Positions 1-5,109 are shown, counted from the first letter of the stretch. The stretch is DNA of 5,109 nt from an uncultured Eubacteriales bacterium (GCA_934675045.1 CAKUPI010000140.1:1-5109); one strand, 5' to 3'. Numbers and translations: made by a program. Notes: generated by a model from the letters alone, not told the origin.

Positions 1-24
1 CTGCACCGGCGCTTTGCGGTGCAG
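1..24 (-). terminator. Candidate intrinsic terminator hairpin downstream of mtaB (cut by window edge)
   Basis: Bases 1-8 (CTGCACCG) and 17-24 (CGGTGCAG) are perfect inverted repeats around an 8-base loop, giving a GC-rich 8-bp stem about 40 bases beyond the mtaB stop codon on the minus strand. In the minus-strand transcript any U tract would lie beyond position 1, so it cannot be seen. On the plus strand the stem is not followed by T residues, so it would not terminate in that direction. The stem could also extend beyond the window. The call rests on the hairpin and its position only. Confidence 0.4.
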
Positions 25-64
25 AGCTATTTGGCGGAAAGGGAGAAAACGGCGGCGCTTTTGC

Positions 65-1354
65 TCAGCACAGCTCGCCAAGCAGGCCGTCCGGGCCGGC
101 CGAGGTGATCAAAACCTCGCGCACCTGACCGGAAAGCCCCTCGCCGCGCACGCGGACGGGGCAGTACTGCATGTCGTGGCCGAAGAACAGGCCGTCCTCC
201 GGCTGCTCGAAGAGAACCTGTGCCCGCTGTCCCACGCGGCTTTGCAGGTACCGCATCCGCGTTTCGGCGCAGACGGCGGCGGCGCGGTGGGCACGGGCTT
301 CGCGCTCGGCGCGCGGCACCTGCTGCGGCATGGACCACGCGCGCGTCCCCTTGCGGCGGGAATAGGGGAAAACGTGCACCTGCGCAAAGGCGGCGCGCCG
401 CAGAAAATCGAGGGTTTGCTGAAAATCCTCCTCCGTTTCGCCGGGGAAGCCGGTGATGAGGTCGGTGGTAATGGCGCAGCCGGGGAAATGGCGGCGCAGA
501 ATGTCGCACGAGAGCAAAAAGCGCTCGGTGTCGTAGCGGCGGCCCATGGCGCGCAGCGTTTTGTCACAGCCGCTTTGCAGCGAAAGGTGAAAATGCGGGC
601 AGAAGTTGGCATGGGCGCGCAGGGCGGCGGCAAACGCCTCGGTAACGGTGCGCGGCTCGAGCGAGCCGAGGCGGATGCGGGCCTTTGGCGCGGCGGCGCA
701 CAGCGCGGGGGCAAGCTCCGACAGCGAGGAGGGCTGCGGAAGATCAAGGCCGTAGGAGCTGATCTCGATGCCGGTGACGACCACCTCGCGGTAGCCCTCC
801 CGCTCCAGCCGGGCGCACTCGCTCACCGCCCGGTCAAGGGGCATGGAGCGCGACGGCCCGCGCGCAAAGGGGATGAGGCAGTAGGTGCAGAAGTTCTGGC
901 AGCCGTCCTGCACCTTCAAAAGGGCGCGGGTACGGCCCAAAAGCCCGCCGGCCGGCAGGCATTCAAAGGGCTTGGGGGTCAGCGCGGGCGGAATGGCGGG
1001 GACGGGCGCCGGGCCGGCCTGCGCCTGCTCGGCCAGCTCGACAATCCGGCCCTTGCCCGACGAGCCGAGGACAATGTCGGCGCCGCACAGCTCGCGCACC
1101 TCGTCGGGGCTGACCTGCGCGTAGCAGCCGCACACGATGAGGGTGGAGGCCGGGTTGCGCTTTTTGGCCTGACGGGCCGCGGCGCGCGATTTTTTATCGC
1201 CCAGCGCCGTCACGGTACAGGTGTTGACAACATAGACGTCGGCAAAGTCCCGGAAATCGACGACGTCGTGTCCGCGCGCGGCAAACATCTGCTCGAGCGC
1301 CTGGGTTTCAAACTGATTGGTTTTGCAGCCGAGTGTGTAAAAGGCCACTTTCAT
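65..1354 (-). CDS. mtaB: tRNA (N6-threonylcarbamoyladenosine37-C2)-methylthiotransferase MtaB
   Basis: This 429-residue protein is a radical-SAM methylthiotransferase that converts t6A to ms2t6A at position 37 of ANN-decoding tRNAs, a cytosolic modification supporting decoding accuracy. The N-terminal methylthiotransferase domain opens with MKVAFYTLGCKTNQ and supplies three cysteines for the auxiliary 4Fe-4S cluster: C10, C46 (NTCTVT) and C77 (GCYAQ). A Pro/Ala-rich linker (about 111-135) leads to the radical-SAM domain, whose CxxxCxxC is C152, C156 and C159 (GCQNFCTYCLIPFARG). A C-terminal stretch from about residue 368 fits a TRAM RNA-binding domain. The length is normal for the family. LGCKTNQ and the CLIPFARG context favour MtaB over MiaB or RimO. 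The ATG at 1354 is preceded by GGTGGT (1366-1361), a modest ribosome site. The gene is divergent from the carboxypeptidase gene. All six cluster cysteines are present and the frame is intact. Confidence 0.95.
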   Translation of the reverse strand: MKVAFYTLGCKTNQFETQALEQMFAARGHDVVDFRDFADVYVVNTCTVTALGDKKSRAAARQAKKRNPASTLIVCGCYAQVSPDEVRELCGADIVLGSSGKGRIVELAEQAQAGPAPVPAIPPALTPKPFECLPAGGLLGRTRALLKVQDGCQNFCTYCLIPFARGPSRSMPLDRAVSECARLEREGYREVVVTGIEISSYGLDLPQPSSLSELAPALCAAAPKARIRLGSLEPRTVTEAFAAALRAHANFCPHFHLSLQSGCDKTLRAMGRRYDTERFLLSCDILRRHFPGCAITTDLITGFPGETEEDFQQTLDFLRRAAFAQVHVFPYSRRKGTRAWSMPQQVPRAEREARAHRAAAVCAETRMRYLQSRVGQRAQVLFEQPEDGLFFGHDMQYCPVRVRGEGLSGQVREVLITSAGPDGLLGELC

Positions 1355-1386
1355 AACAGCACCACCGAATGGGAAGAATTGATGCT

Positions 1387-1395
1387 ATTATACCA
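1387..1395 (-). promoter_or_regulatory. Extended -10 promoter for mtaB
   Basis: Read on the minus strand, 1395-1387 is TGGTATAAT: a consensus -10 hexamer (TATAAT) with the upstream TG of an extended -10 element. Transcription would start near 1380, leaving a leader of about 26 bases before the mtaB ATG. No good -35 hexamer is seen at 16-18 bases upstream, as is common with extended -10 promoters. The -35 region overlaps a 12-base perfect palindrome at 1407-1418. Confidence 0.65.
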
Positions 1396-1406
1396 TACTT
1401 TTGAAC

Positions 1407-1418
1407 GGCTGCGCAGCC
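1407..1418. repeat. 12-bp perfect palindrome upstream of the mtaB -10 element
   Basis: GGCTGCGCAGCC is its own reverse complement. It sits where the -35 contact region of the mtaB promoter should be, so it could be an operator. On the plus strand it is followed by TTTTTC, superficially like a terminator, but the stem would be only 4 bp around a GCGC loop and no plus-strand gene in the window would be terminated by it. The function is inferred from position only; a chance palindrome in GC-rich DNA is possible. Confidence 0.3.
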
Positions 1419-1441
1419 TTTTTCTTGTCAGCGTCCCCAAA

Positions 1442-1470
1442 GGCGGAAAAAGCCGCCGGCATATTGCCGG
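1442..1470 (+). repeat. Two overlapping inverted repeats in the carboxypeptidase 5' region
   Basis: GGCGG (1442-1446) can pair with CCGCC (1453-1457) around AAAAAG. CCGGCA (1456-1461) can pair perfectly with TGCCGG (1465-1470) around TAT. The two stems share bases 1456-1457, so they exclude each other in part. No T tract follows, so neither is an intrinsic terminator. They could be an operator or a structured leader of the carboxypeptidase gene at 1529. I found no convincing promoter for that gene; the best -10-like string, TACAGT at 1482-1487, lacks a matching -35. Confidence 0.35.
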
Positions 1471-1528
1471 AAGGGTGCACATACAGTAGACCGAGGCTCC
1501 GGTTCTGTTTGCAAAAGGAGGTTTTTGT

Positions 1529-2680
1529 ATGAAGCGGCCCCTGTGCATGCTGCTCGCGTGCGCCCTGCTTGTCTGCACCCCCTGCGCCGCCGCGCAGACG
1601 CCCGCGCTGAGCGGCATCAGCGCGCCTTCCGCCGTTCTGATGCACCCGTCGGGGCAGGTCCTTTTTGAAAAAAACGCCCATCAGCCCCTCGCGCCGGCCA
1701 GCGTCACCAAGGTCATGACGCTGCTGCTCATTCTGGAGGCGCTGGATGAGGGCACCGCCGCCCTCGGCGACGTCGTCACGGCCTCGGCGCACGCGTGCTC
1801 GATGGGCGGCAGCCAGATTTGGCTGGCGGAGGGGGAGAAGTTCACCGTCGATGAAATGATCAAGTGCATTACGGTTGCCTCGGCCAACGACTGCGCCGTT
1901 GCCATGGCCGAGCACCTGGCCGGCAGCGAGGAGGCCTTTGTCGGGCGGATGAACGCCCGTGCCGGGGAGCTGGGGATGAAGAACACCCGATTTGTCAACT
2001 GCTGCGGTCTGGACGCCGAGGGACACGTCACGACGGCCTACGACATTGCGCTGATGTCGGCGGAGCTTATCAGGCACCCGAAGATTTTTGACTACACAAC
2101 CATCTGGCAGGACACCATCCGCGGCGGGGCCTTTACGCTGACCAACACCAACAAGCTGGTGCGCAGCTACGACGGCCTGACCGGCCTGAAAACCGGCTCG
2201 ACCGGCGCCGCCGGCTTCTGCCTGTCGGCAACGGCCAGCCGCGGCGGGCTGGACCTCATCGCCGTTGTGATGAAGGAGGAAAGCCCGGCTGCGCGCAGCG
2301 CCGACGTCACCGCGATGCTCAATTACGGCTTCGCCGCCTACGCCAGCGTCACTCCGTCGCCCGACCGGCCGCTCATGCCCATTCCGGTCACGCTGGGTGC
2401 TTTCAGCGAGGTGCCCGTCGAGCTGGGCGAGGCGCGCCCCATCGTCCTGGAAAAGAGCCGGCTGGGACAGGTGGAAAAGAGCGTCGTCATGGAGGAGACG
2501 CTGCGCGCGCCGGTGACGGCGGGGCAGCGGGTGGGCAGCATGACGGTGACGGCCGGCGGCGAGGTGCTGCGGCAGGTTCCCATTGTCGCCGCCGGAGATG
2601 TGCCCTTTCTCGGCGTGTGGGGGATTTTCCGCCGGATGATGCGGTTTGCCTGCATGTGCGGCGCGGGGGAGACGGGCTGA
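1529..2680 (+). CDS. Serine-type D-alanyl-D-alanine carboxypeptidase (PBP5/DacF-like, peptidase family S11)
   Basis: This exported penicillin-binding protein should remove the terminal D-Ala from peptidoglycan pentapeptides and so limit cross-linking. The 383 residues begin with a signal peptide (MKRPLC, then a hydrophobic core), likely cut after A22 (CAAA|Q). The three catalytic motifs of the family are present in order and at usual spacing: SVTK (S58 nucleophile, K61), SAN (118-120) and KTG (221-223). The rest fits the small beta-rich PBP5 C-terminal domain (roughly 275-360), and the end (VPFLGVWGIFRRMMRF) resembles the amphipathic membrane anchor of such enzymes. The start is fixed by AAGGAGG at 1515-1521, 7 bases before the ATG. 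About eight cysteines in the mature part are many for an exported enzyme and suit a strict anaerobe. It is related to B. subtilis DacF and DacB/DacA, but which paralogue, and whether it acts in sporulation, cannot be told. No terminator is seen after it. Confidence 0.93.
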   Translation: MKRPLCMLLACALLVCTPCAAAQTPALSGISAPSAVLMHPSGQVLFEKNAHQPLAPASVTKVMTLLLILEALDEGTAALGDVVTASAHACSMGGSQIWLAEGEKFTVDEMIKCITVASANDCAVAMAEHLAGSEEAFVGRMNARAGELGMKNTRFVNCCGLDAEGHVTTAYDIALMSAELIRHPKIFDYTTIWQDTIRGGAFTLTNTNKLVRSYDGLTGLKTGSTGAAGFCLSATASRGGLDLIAVVMKEESPAARSADVTAMLNYGFAAYASVTPSPDRPLMPIPVTLGAFSEVPVELGEARPIVLEKSRLGQVEKSVVMEETLRAPVTAGQRVGSMTVTAGGEVLRQVPIVAAGDVPFLGVWGIFRRMMRFACMCGAGETG

Positions 2681-2725
2681 CGGGCGGCGTAATATAAACT
2701 TTTTCGCGAGTTTACAAAAAAAACA

Positions 2726-2755
2726 TTGCCCTCAGTCGGTTACCTATGTTATCAT
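2726..2755 (+). promoter_or_regulatory. Promoter of the small P-loop protein gene
   Basis: TTGCCC (2726-2731) as -35 is followed by an 18-base spacer and TATCAT (2750-2755) as -10, with TG at 2747-2748 giving an extended -10 (TGTTATCAT). Transcription would start near 2762, about 24 bases before the start codon at 2786. The region is AT-rich compared with the flanking genes. A second -35-like string, TTTACA at 2711-2716, has no -10 at proper spacing. Confidence 0.6.
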
Positions 2756-2785
2756 AGAGTAAATTACACGAGGGAGGAGATTCCT

Positions 2786-3202
2786 ATGGTCAAAGTTATC
2801 ATGGGCAAACGAGGCTCGGGAAAAACCAAACAGGTTATCGAACTCGTCAATGTTGCCGTTCACGAAGAGGCAGGCAACGTTGTTTGTATCGAAAAGGGCC
2901 AAAATCTCAGATTCAACATTAAATACAGCGCGAAGCTGATTGATATTTCGGAATATCCCGTGGAGCTGAGCTATGAGACGATTTTTGCCTTTATCTGCGG
3001 CCTGTATTCCGGCAACTACGACATCACCCACATCTTTATCGATAACCTGTACAAAATTACCGGCGCTGACGACGACTCCAAGGCCGACGCTTTCCTGGAC
3101 CGGCTGGACAAATTTGCCGAGGAAACCGGCGTGAAGTTCACCCTGACCATCAGCGACGACATTGAAAACGCCACCGACGTCATCAAAAAGTATCTGAACT
3201 GA
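2786..3202 (+). CDS. Small P-loop NTP-binding protein of unknown function
   Basis: The 138-residue product starts MVKVIMGKRGSGKTK, with a complete Walker A motif GKRGSGKT at residues 7-14 immediately after the first beta strand. THIFIDN (81-87) looks like a Walker B strand ending in D86. The fold is predicted to be a minimal nucleotide-binding core with no visible substrate domain, signal peptide or membrane segment, so it is probably cytosolic. I recall similar short proteins in Clostridia carrying the label 'twitching motility protein PilT' or 'ATP-binding protein'; that label has no functional basis here, as PilT motifs and length are absent. The start is set by the ribosome site GGGAGGAG at 2772-2779, 6 bases before the ATG; an in-frame TTG at 2726 would add 20 residues but lies at the promoter. 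The gene has its own promoter and a strong terminator after it. Its codon use seems somewhat less GC-rich than its neighbours. Function unknown. Confidence 0.85.
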   Translation: MVKVIMGKRGSGKTKQVIELVNVAVHEEAGNVVCIEKGQNLRFNIKYSAKLIDISEYPVELSYETIFAFICGLYSGNYDITHIFIDNLYKITGADDDSKADAFLDRLDKFAEETGVKFTLTISDDIENATDVIKKYLN

Positions 3203-3239
3203 CGCAGCCCTATTCGGAGCCATGAAGGTTCCTCTGCGT
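3202..3239 (+). other. Nested hairpin in the leader of the ECF S-component gene
   Basis: ACGCAG (3202-3207) can pair with CTGCGT (3234-3239). Inside it, GGAGCC (3216-3221) can pair with GGTTCC (3227-3232), with one G-U pair, around the loop ATGAA. The two stems are separated by an asymmetric internal loop (8 bases on the left, 1 on the right). The outer stem begins at the last base of the preceding stop codon. A two-tier stem with an internal loop just upstream of a terminator resembles a small RNA sensor. I do not recognise a TPP, FMN, preQ1, THF, cobalamin or T-box consensus in it. It may instead be a poor terminator of the upstream gene. Confidence 0.4.
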
Positions 3240-3270
3240 TTCACCGTTTTCCGATGTTTCGAAAAGAAAT

Positions 3271-3321
3271 GCCACGAAGGTATTCACTTTGGCTAAAGTG
3301 TATGCTTTCGTGGCTTTTTTT
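3271..3321 (+). terminator. Strong intrinsic terminator just upstream of the ECF S-component gene
   Basis: Bases 3271-3290 pair with 3295-3314 over 20 positions, with two G-U pairs and one T-T mismatch, around a GGCT tetraloop; the base of the stem is GCCACGAA/TTCGTGGC. Seven T (3315-3321) follow directly. It lies 68 bases after the stop of the P-loop gene and ends 27 bases before the next ATG. It can end the upstream transcript, but it also stands between any upstream promoter and the S-component gene, so it may act as an attenuator. The reverse direction is followed by a less pure T-rich stretch, so it is mainly one-directional. Confidence 0.9.
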
Positions 3322-3335
3322 AAATGAAAAATAGA

Positions 3336-3341
3336 GAGGGG
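3336..3341 (+). promoter_or_regulatory. Ribosome binding site of the ECF S-component gene
   Basis: GAGGGG ends 7 bases before the ATG at 3349. It lies only 15 bases after the terminator T tract. It therefore fixes the start codon and shows that no promoter can be accommodated between terminator and gene. Confidence 0.7.
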
Positions 3342-3348
3342 TTTTTTC

Positions 3349-3906
3349 ATGTCCAATCCCAAAATGCGGCCCGCTTCCGGAGACAACGCCGTCAAAAAGA
3401 TGGTTTCCGCCGGACTCTGTCTGGCCCTGTGCCTGGTTCTTCCCTTTTTGACGGGGCAAATTCCGCAAATCGGAAGCGCTCTGTCCCCCATGCACATCCC
3501 CGTTTTGCTGTGCGGATTTCTGTGCGGCTGGCCCTACGGCCTTGTCGTCGGGTTTGTAGCGCCCCTTTTGCGGCACCTGCTGTTTCACATGCCGCCCATG
3601 CCGGGCGCGCTGGCCATGGCCTTTGAGCTGGCGACATACGGCGCCATGACGGGGCTTTTTTACAAGCTGCTGCCCAAAAAGCCGGCCAACGTGTACCTTT
3701 CGCTCGTCGCCTCCATGCTGATCGGCCGCGTCGTCTGGGGCGCTGCCCAGAAGGTTATTATGGGCGTTGCGGGCGGGGCCTTTACCTGGAAGATGTTCAT
3801 GGCGGGCGCCTTTATCAAGGCCGTGCCCGGCATCGTCTGCCACATTGTGCTCATTCCGCTGGTCGTCTTTGCCCTGCAAAAGGCCGGACTGATGTCCAAT
3901 GAGTGA
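3349..3906 (+). CDS. ECF-type transporter substrate-binding S component (substrate unassigned)
   Basis: This 185-residue, very hydrophobic membrane protein fits an energy-coupling factor S component, the small subunit that binds a vitamin-like substrate and docks on a shared EcfA/A'/T module. After a short basic N terminus (to about K17), about six membrane segments can be drawn: about 18-35, 48-60, 62-80, 86-106, 114-140 and 155-176. PMHIPVLLCGFLCGWPYG (47-64) followed by a second GFxxPLL-containing helix, then AMAFELATYG (89-98), is a pattern I associate with this family (PF12822-like). The length is typical (about 170-200). No ATPase or T-subunit gene is in the window, so it should share a module encoded elsewhere (group II ECF). 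Its end overlaps the kinase gene by 8 bases, implying translational coupling. An attenuator-like terminator precedes it. The substrate could be pantothenate, a pyridoxine- or thiamine-type vitamin, or a nucleoside; the sequence does not decide. Confidence 0.85.
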   Translation: MSNPKMRPASGDNAVKKMVSAGLCLALCLVLPFLTGQIPQIGSALSPMHIPVLLCGFLCGWPYGLVVGFVAPLLRHLLFHMPPMPGALAMAFELATYGAMTGLFYKLLPKKPANVYLSLVASMLIGRVVWGAAQKVIMGVAGGAFTWKMFMAGAFIKAVPGIVCHIVLIPLVVFALQKAGLMSNE

Positions 3907-4942
3907 GCAGCGGGACATTCTGCTGCACCACGCCGCCCGTTACCCGTCCATGCGGCCGTGCGACGCGGTCAAGCTGCTTTACCAGAGCGCCTGCGGGGGC
4001 GGGCACCTCATCGCCGACCCGCCGCAGGCGCTGCGGCGTCTGCGGCAGGAAATGGCGCCGCTTTCGCCGGATGACGGGCCGCTGGCCGAGGAGATCGGGG
4101 GCGGCTTCGGCCGCCTTCATCTGCGGGCGGCAAAGCGCGAGGGGCTCTCGCCGGAAACGGTGGGCGCCCTCTTTGTGCGTTCGGCGCGGGAAGCGCGCGG
4201 GGGCGCGCTGCGCCTGACAGAGCTGGAAGCGCTGACCCGGGCGGGGGAAATGCCCTTCGGCAGCGCGGAGCTGGAAGAATATCTGACGGAATACCGCGCC
4301 GCGGGGTGCCCGATGGTCAGCCACAGCGAGGCGTACCGCGCGGCCTACCGGCCGGCCTACCGCGTGATAGAGACGCGGTATATCCCTCTTTTGCCCCTTC
4401 TGGCCGCCGTCGACAGGCAGCTTGAGACCCAAAGCGCCGTCTCGCTGGCCCTTGACGGCCGGTGCGCGGCGGGGAAAACGACGCTGGCCGCCCGGCTTGC
4501 GGAGATCTACCCGTTTGCGCGCGTCGTGCACATGGACGACTTTTTCCTGCCGCCGGCGCTTCGCACGCCGCAGCGGCTAAAGCAGCCGGGCGGAAACGTG
4601 CATTTTGAGCGCTTTCTGGCAGAGGCGGGGGAGGGCGTGCGCACGGGAGCGGGCTTTTCGCACCGTGTCTTTAACTGCGCCAAGGGCGATTTTGACGGCG
4701 AGCGCCGCTTTGAAAAAAGCCGCCTGACCCTTGTCGAGGGCAGTTACTGCATGCGCCCCGATTTGGAGCCGCTGTATACGCTGAGCGCCTTTTTGGACGT
4801 CGATCCGGACGAGCAGATGCGGCGCATTGCGGCGCGCAACGGCCCCGAGGGCCTGCGCGTTTTTGCACAGCGCTGGATTCCGCTGGAGGAGCGCTATTTT
4901 GACGAAATGGACGTCCGCGGCCGGTGCCGGTTTGTTTTGTAG
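3899..4942 (+). CDS. Two-domain protein: uncharacterised N-terminal domain plus uridine-kinase-like P-loop kinase domain
   Basis: The 347-residue product has two parts. Residues 1 to about 165 form a domain I cannot name, with ordered motifs YPSMRPCDAVKLLYQSACGG (15-34), GHLIADP (35-41) and a Y-rich AYRAAYRPAYRVI (145-157). From about 178 a P-loop kinase domain begins: Walker A GRCAAGKT (187-194), HMDDFF (211-216) at the place where uridine and pantothenate kinases carry their substrate/metal aspartates, LVEGSY (278-283), and the arginine-rich lid and C terminus (RRIAARN, RWIPLEERYF). This places it in the uridine kinase/PRK-like family, but the exact acceptor is unknown. It is probably cytosolic. 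The ATG at 3899 overlaps the S-component stop and has no strong ribosome site of its own, so translation is likely coupled. With the transporter subunit it suggests import followed by phosphorylation. Automatic annotation as 'uridine kinase' would ignore the N-terminal half. Confidence 0.8.
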   Translation: MSEQRDILLHHAARYPSMRPCDAVKLLYQSACGGGHLIADPPQALRRLRQEMAPLSPDDGPLAEEIGGGFGRLHLRAAKREGLSPETVGALFVRSAREARGGALRLTELEALTRAGEMPFGSAELEEYLTEYRAAGCPMVSHSEAYRAAYRPAYRVIETRYIPLLPLLAAVDRQLETQSAVSLALDGRCAAGKTTLAARLAEIYPFARVVHMDDFFLPPALRTPQRLKQPGGNVHFERFLAEAGEGVRTGAGFSHRVFNCAKGDFDGERRFEKSRLTLVEGSYCMRPDLEPLYTLSAFLDVDPDEQMRRIAARNGPEGLRVFAQRWIPLEERYFDEMDVRGRCRFVL

Positions 4943-5004
4943 GAAGCCGGGCGGGAAAACTCCCGAACTTGCGCAAATTACCCGTTTCAAAAATCCGCTG
5001 TCTG

Positions 5005-5013
5005 TGGTACAAT
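5005..5013 (+). promoter_or_regulatory. Extended -10 promoter before the lipoprotein gene
   Basis: TGGTACAAT at 5005-5013 is an extended -10 element (TG plus TACAAT). A weak -35, TTTCAA (4985-4990), lies at a 17-base spacer. The predicted transcription start, about 7 bases after the hexamer, falls at 5019-5021, essentially on the ATG of the next gene. Confidence 0.6.
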
Positions 5014-5020
5014 AGCAATT

Positions 5021-5109
5021 ATGGAAACGCCCCGCAGGATGCAAAAAGCAAAAGCGGCCCTGCTGCTTTTGCTCACACTGCTTTTGGGCGGCTGTTCTCT
5101 GGAATACGG
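5021..5109 (+). CDS. Lipoprotein, N-terminal fragment (runs off the window)
   Basis: Only the first 29 codons are visible. They encode a basic N terminus (METPRRMQKAKA), a leucine-rich hydrophobic core and a lipobox LGGC with the acylated cysteine at residue 25, followed by S-L-E-Y. This is a classic type II signal peptide, so the mature protein should be anchored to the outer face of the membrane. Nothing of the mature protein is visible, so its function is open (solute-binding protein, peptidase and others are all possible). The start is uncertain: the ATG at 5021 has no Shine-Dalgarno sequence and sits at the predicted transcription start; an in-frame ATG at 5039 (residue 7) would still leave a complete signal peptide but also lacks a well-spaced ribosome site. 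Confidence 0.75.
   Translation, partial: METPRRMQKAKAALLLLLTLLLGGCSLEY

Noticed and set aside
14..1489. Long plus-strand open frame of 491 codons across the mtaB region
   Set aside because: It is the antisense shadow of mtaB, whose minus-strand frame has all six cluster cysteines and a full family architecture. The plus-strand product is a low-complexity Gly/Ala/Arg-rich sequence with no motif and no ribosome site.
1388..2077. Minus-strand open frame of 229 codons opposite the carboxypeptidase
   Set aside because: The opposite strand carries the SxxK and SAN motifs in frame; the minus-strand product shows only GC-driven composition and no recognisable feature.
2695..2714. Inverted repeat TAAACT/AGTTTA after the carboxypeptidase gene as a terminator
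   Set aside because: The stem is short and AT-rich and is followed by A residues rather than T, so it does not fit an intrinsic terminator.
2726..2785. In-frame TTG start that would extend the P-loop protein by 20 residues
   Set aside because: The TTG lies in the -35 element and the extension covers the -10, so it would precede the transcript. The ATG at 2786 has a strong, well-spaced ribosome site and places the Walker A motif at the usual distance from the N terminus.
3203..3270. Known vitamin riboswitch or T-box before the S component
   Set aside because: I looked for hallmark sequences of TPP, FMN, cobalamin, preQ1, THF and T-box elements and found none; the segment is also shorter than most of these.
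3241..3918. Minus-strand open frame of 225 codons opposite the ECF S component
   Set aside because: Its translation is polar, His/Gln/Gly-rich and motif-free, as expected from the complement of a membrane-protein gene, and it runs through the terminator hairpin.
3851..4531. Minus-strand open frame of 226 codons opposite the fused kinase
   Set aside because: It is an antisense shadow: Arg/Pro/Ala-rich, without motifs, and opposite a plus-strand frame containing conserved kinase signatures.
4952..4965. CGGGA-AAAC-TCCCG hairpin after the kinase gene as a terminator
   Set aside because: The stem is only 5 bp and no T tract follows; it may contribute to RNA structure but I would not call it a terminator.

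Overview
The window looks like ordinary chromosome of a high-GC, anaerobic Gram-positive bacterium of the class Clostridia, most plausibly an Oscillospiraceae/Ruminococcaceae-type gut organism. This is inferred from several signs: strong Shine-Dalgarno sites of the AGGAGG type, extended -10 (TGnTATAAT-like) promoters in AT-rich gaps between GC-rich genes, a PBP5/DacF-type carboxypeptidase, a stand-alone ECF transporter S component, and a small P-loop protein of a kind I associate with Clostridia. No database search was possible. I see no mobile element, CRISPR array, tRNA or rRNA.

Layout. On the minus strand, 65-1354 encodes MtaB, the radical-SAM methylthiotransferase that modifies t6A37 of tRNA; a hairpin at 1-24 may be its terminator. 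A 174-base divergent intergenic region (1355-1528) separates it from a plus-strand D-alanyl-D-alanine carboxypeptidase (1529-2680), an exported cell-wall enzyme. This gap holds an extended -10 promoter for mtaB and several short inverted repeats. A 105-base gap then carries a good extended -10 promoter for a 138-residue P-loop protein of unknown function (2786-3202).

Between that gene and the next (3203-3348) the transcript can form a nested hairpin and then a very strong intrinsic terminator (20-bp stem plus seven T). It ends only 27 bases before the start of an ECF-transporter S component (3349-3906). The S-component gene overlaps by 8 bases a gene for a two-domain protein (3899-4942): an uncharacterised N-terminal domain joined to a uridine-kinase-like P-loop kinase domain. 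After a short gap with its own promoter, the window ends inside a lipoprotein gene (5021 onward).

How the parts may work together. The S component and kinase form a tightly coupled pair. The simplest reading is uptake of a vitamin- or nucleoside-like compound followed by phosphorylation that traps it, but the substrate cannot be read from the sequence. No room exists for a promoter between the terminator and the S-component start, so the pair is probably expressed only by readthrough, either regulated (attenuation) or constitutively low. This leader-controlled transporter-kinase unit is the most interesting part of the window; the mtaB and carboxypeptidase genes look conventional.
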